From Candidatus Krumholzibacteriia bacterium (GTDB lineage: Bacteria > Krumholzibacteriota > Krumholzibacteriia > G020349025), in contig DASRJW010000145.1 in NCBI GenBank assembly GCA_035649275.1, forward strand, positions 1 through 33,270: 33,270 nucleotides of DNA. The letters run 5' to 3'. Every line of letters starts with the position of its first letter. Position 1 is the first letter of the stretch. This document shows positions 32,749-33,270 of the stretch, in pieces. The position numbers and the translations under genes were made by a program. The notes below the pieces were generated by a model. It was given only the letters and a program-made list of their open reading frames with translations, was not told where the DNA came from and made no database searches.

Positions 32749-32754
32749 ATTATA
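32749..32754 (-). promoter_or_regulatory. Possible -10 element for the barrel gene pair
   Basis: A perfect TATAAT on the minus strand lies 36 bases upstream of the ATG of protein B. No convincing -35 hexamer is found at the usual distance. Confidence 0.4.
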
Positions 32755-32879
32755 GCTTCAGTGCCAGGCGGGATCCAGTGAGTAGGTCGGTCTGTTGACT
32801 GCATTGCCGCATCGCCGGGCTTGCCGTCGGGCGTGGGGGCGCCTAATCTCGTGGCCGGTACGACATGAAAGGGAATCCC

Positions 32880-33270
32880 ATGGCGGATTTGCTGGTGACG
32901 CTGCACAGTCAGCAAGGTCTCGACGAACGCGGGCGCTTCCAATCGCACCAGTGGGCGGAAATCCCCGACGATCTCTCCGTTCTCTACATGACCGGTGGCT
33001 TGAAGCGGGTGCGGCGCATGGTCGAAGGTCATTCTCGTTTCACCGATTACGTCCCGGACACGGCACGCTGGGTACGCGCCGTCTGGCACCGCGGCCAAGC
33101 CGCATTGCTCCTGCGCCGGCTCGGAATCCCGCTGCTGCGCTTCGACCGCCTGCGCCAATCGGGCACGGTGGACGCCTACCGCGGCCACCTCGACGTCCTC
33201 GGCGGCACCCTCCTGGCGCGTGATGCGATCACGTCGCCCATGCCCTGGCCAGACGACCTGCCCTGGGCGG
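32880..33270 (+). CDS. N-terminal part of an unrecognised protein (runs off the window)
   Basis: The frame is open from the ATG at 32880 to the window end (130 codons, no stop). AAAGGGAA lies just upstream; an in-frame ATG at 32865 is less likely because it lacks a ribosome site. The protein starts MADLLVTLHSQQGLDERGRF and continues with DDLSVLYMTGGLKRVRRMV, HSRFTDYVPDTARWVRAVWH and IPLLRFDRLR. This is a soluble mixed alpha/beta sequence with no signal peptide. I cannot name the family from this part. It is divergent from the barrel genes. Confidence 0.6.
   Translation, partial: MADLLVTLHSQQGLDERGRFQSHQWAEIPDDLSVLYMTGGLKRVRRMVEGHSRFTDYVPDTARWVRAVWHRGQAALLLRRLGIPLLRFDRLRQSGTVDAYRGHLDVLGGTLLARDAITSPMPWPDDLPWA

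Noticed and set aside
1-33270. tRNA, rRNA, CRISPR arrays and replication origins
   Set aside because: I scanned for clover-leaf ends, conserved rRNA cores and regularly spaced direct repeats and saw none; the only tandem repeat is the coding DERTVP unit.

Overview
The window is a high-GC bacterial chromosome segment with dense genes. The cell envelope is Gram-negative: there is an outer-membrane secretin, a HlyD-type periplasmic adaptor, two outer-membrane beta-barrel-like proteins and lipoproteins. The Tad pilus locus, the rubrerythrin/Fe-S/DUF3501 cassette and the large TPR membrane protein are the kind of content seen in uncultured high-GC phyla (Eisenbacteria, Krumholzibacteriota or Acidobacteriota-like genomes). 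No marker gene is present, so the organism cannot be named.

Positions 1-2530: the tail of an unknown gene, a lipoprotein of an uncharacterised family, and a decayed IS3-type transposase followed by an AT-richer gene-free stretch that looks like a past insertion point. Positions 2531-9117 (+): an unusual cluster. It holds a BioD/DUF1611-like P-loop protein, a cytoplasmic alpha/beta hydrolase with C-terminal DERTVP repeats, an exported paralogue of that hydrolase, a HlyD-type membrane fusion protein, and a 656-residue fusion of a 7TM_transglut-like membrane domain to a D-Ala-D-Ala-ligase-like ATP-grasp domain. This looks like a membrane-tethered amidoligase system for an unknown product.

Positions 9162-12136 (-): an acyl carrier protein, a carrier- or CoA-dependent AMP ligase and, most strikingly, a probable selenoprotein. 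Two open frames that would be read as separate genes are one frame interrupted by a TGA, placed exactly at the first redox position of a TxxC-like thioredoxin-fold motif (Thr-Sec-Pro-Gly-Cys). A SECIS-like hairpin lies 27 bases downstream.

Positions 12541-22165 (+): a nearly complete Tad (Flp pilus) locus: DUF192 protein, Flp pilin, prepilin peptidase, TadE, CpaB, secretin, TadG-like, TadZ/CpaE, TadA/CpaF, TadB, TadC and a 40-residue single-span protein at the end. A secreted protein of unknown function follows. Positions 22907-26475 (+): a peroxide-defence block with thiol peroxidase, a PerR-like regulator behind a good sigma-70 promoter, rubrerythrin, an HdrB/GlpC-like Fe-S protein and DUF3501.

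Positions 26570-32713 (-): a polytopic membrane protein with C-terminal TPRs directly behind dihydrolipoyl dehydrogenase, then two paralogous beta-barrel-like envelope proteins. An unrecognised gene on the + strand runs off the end of the window.
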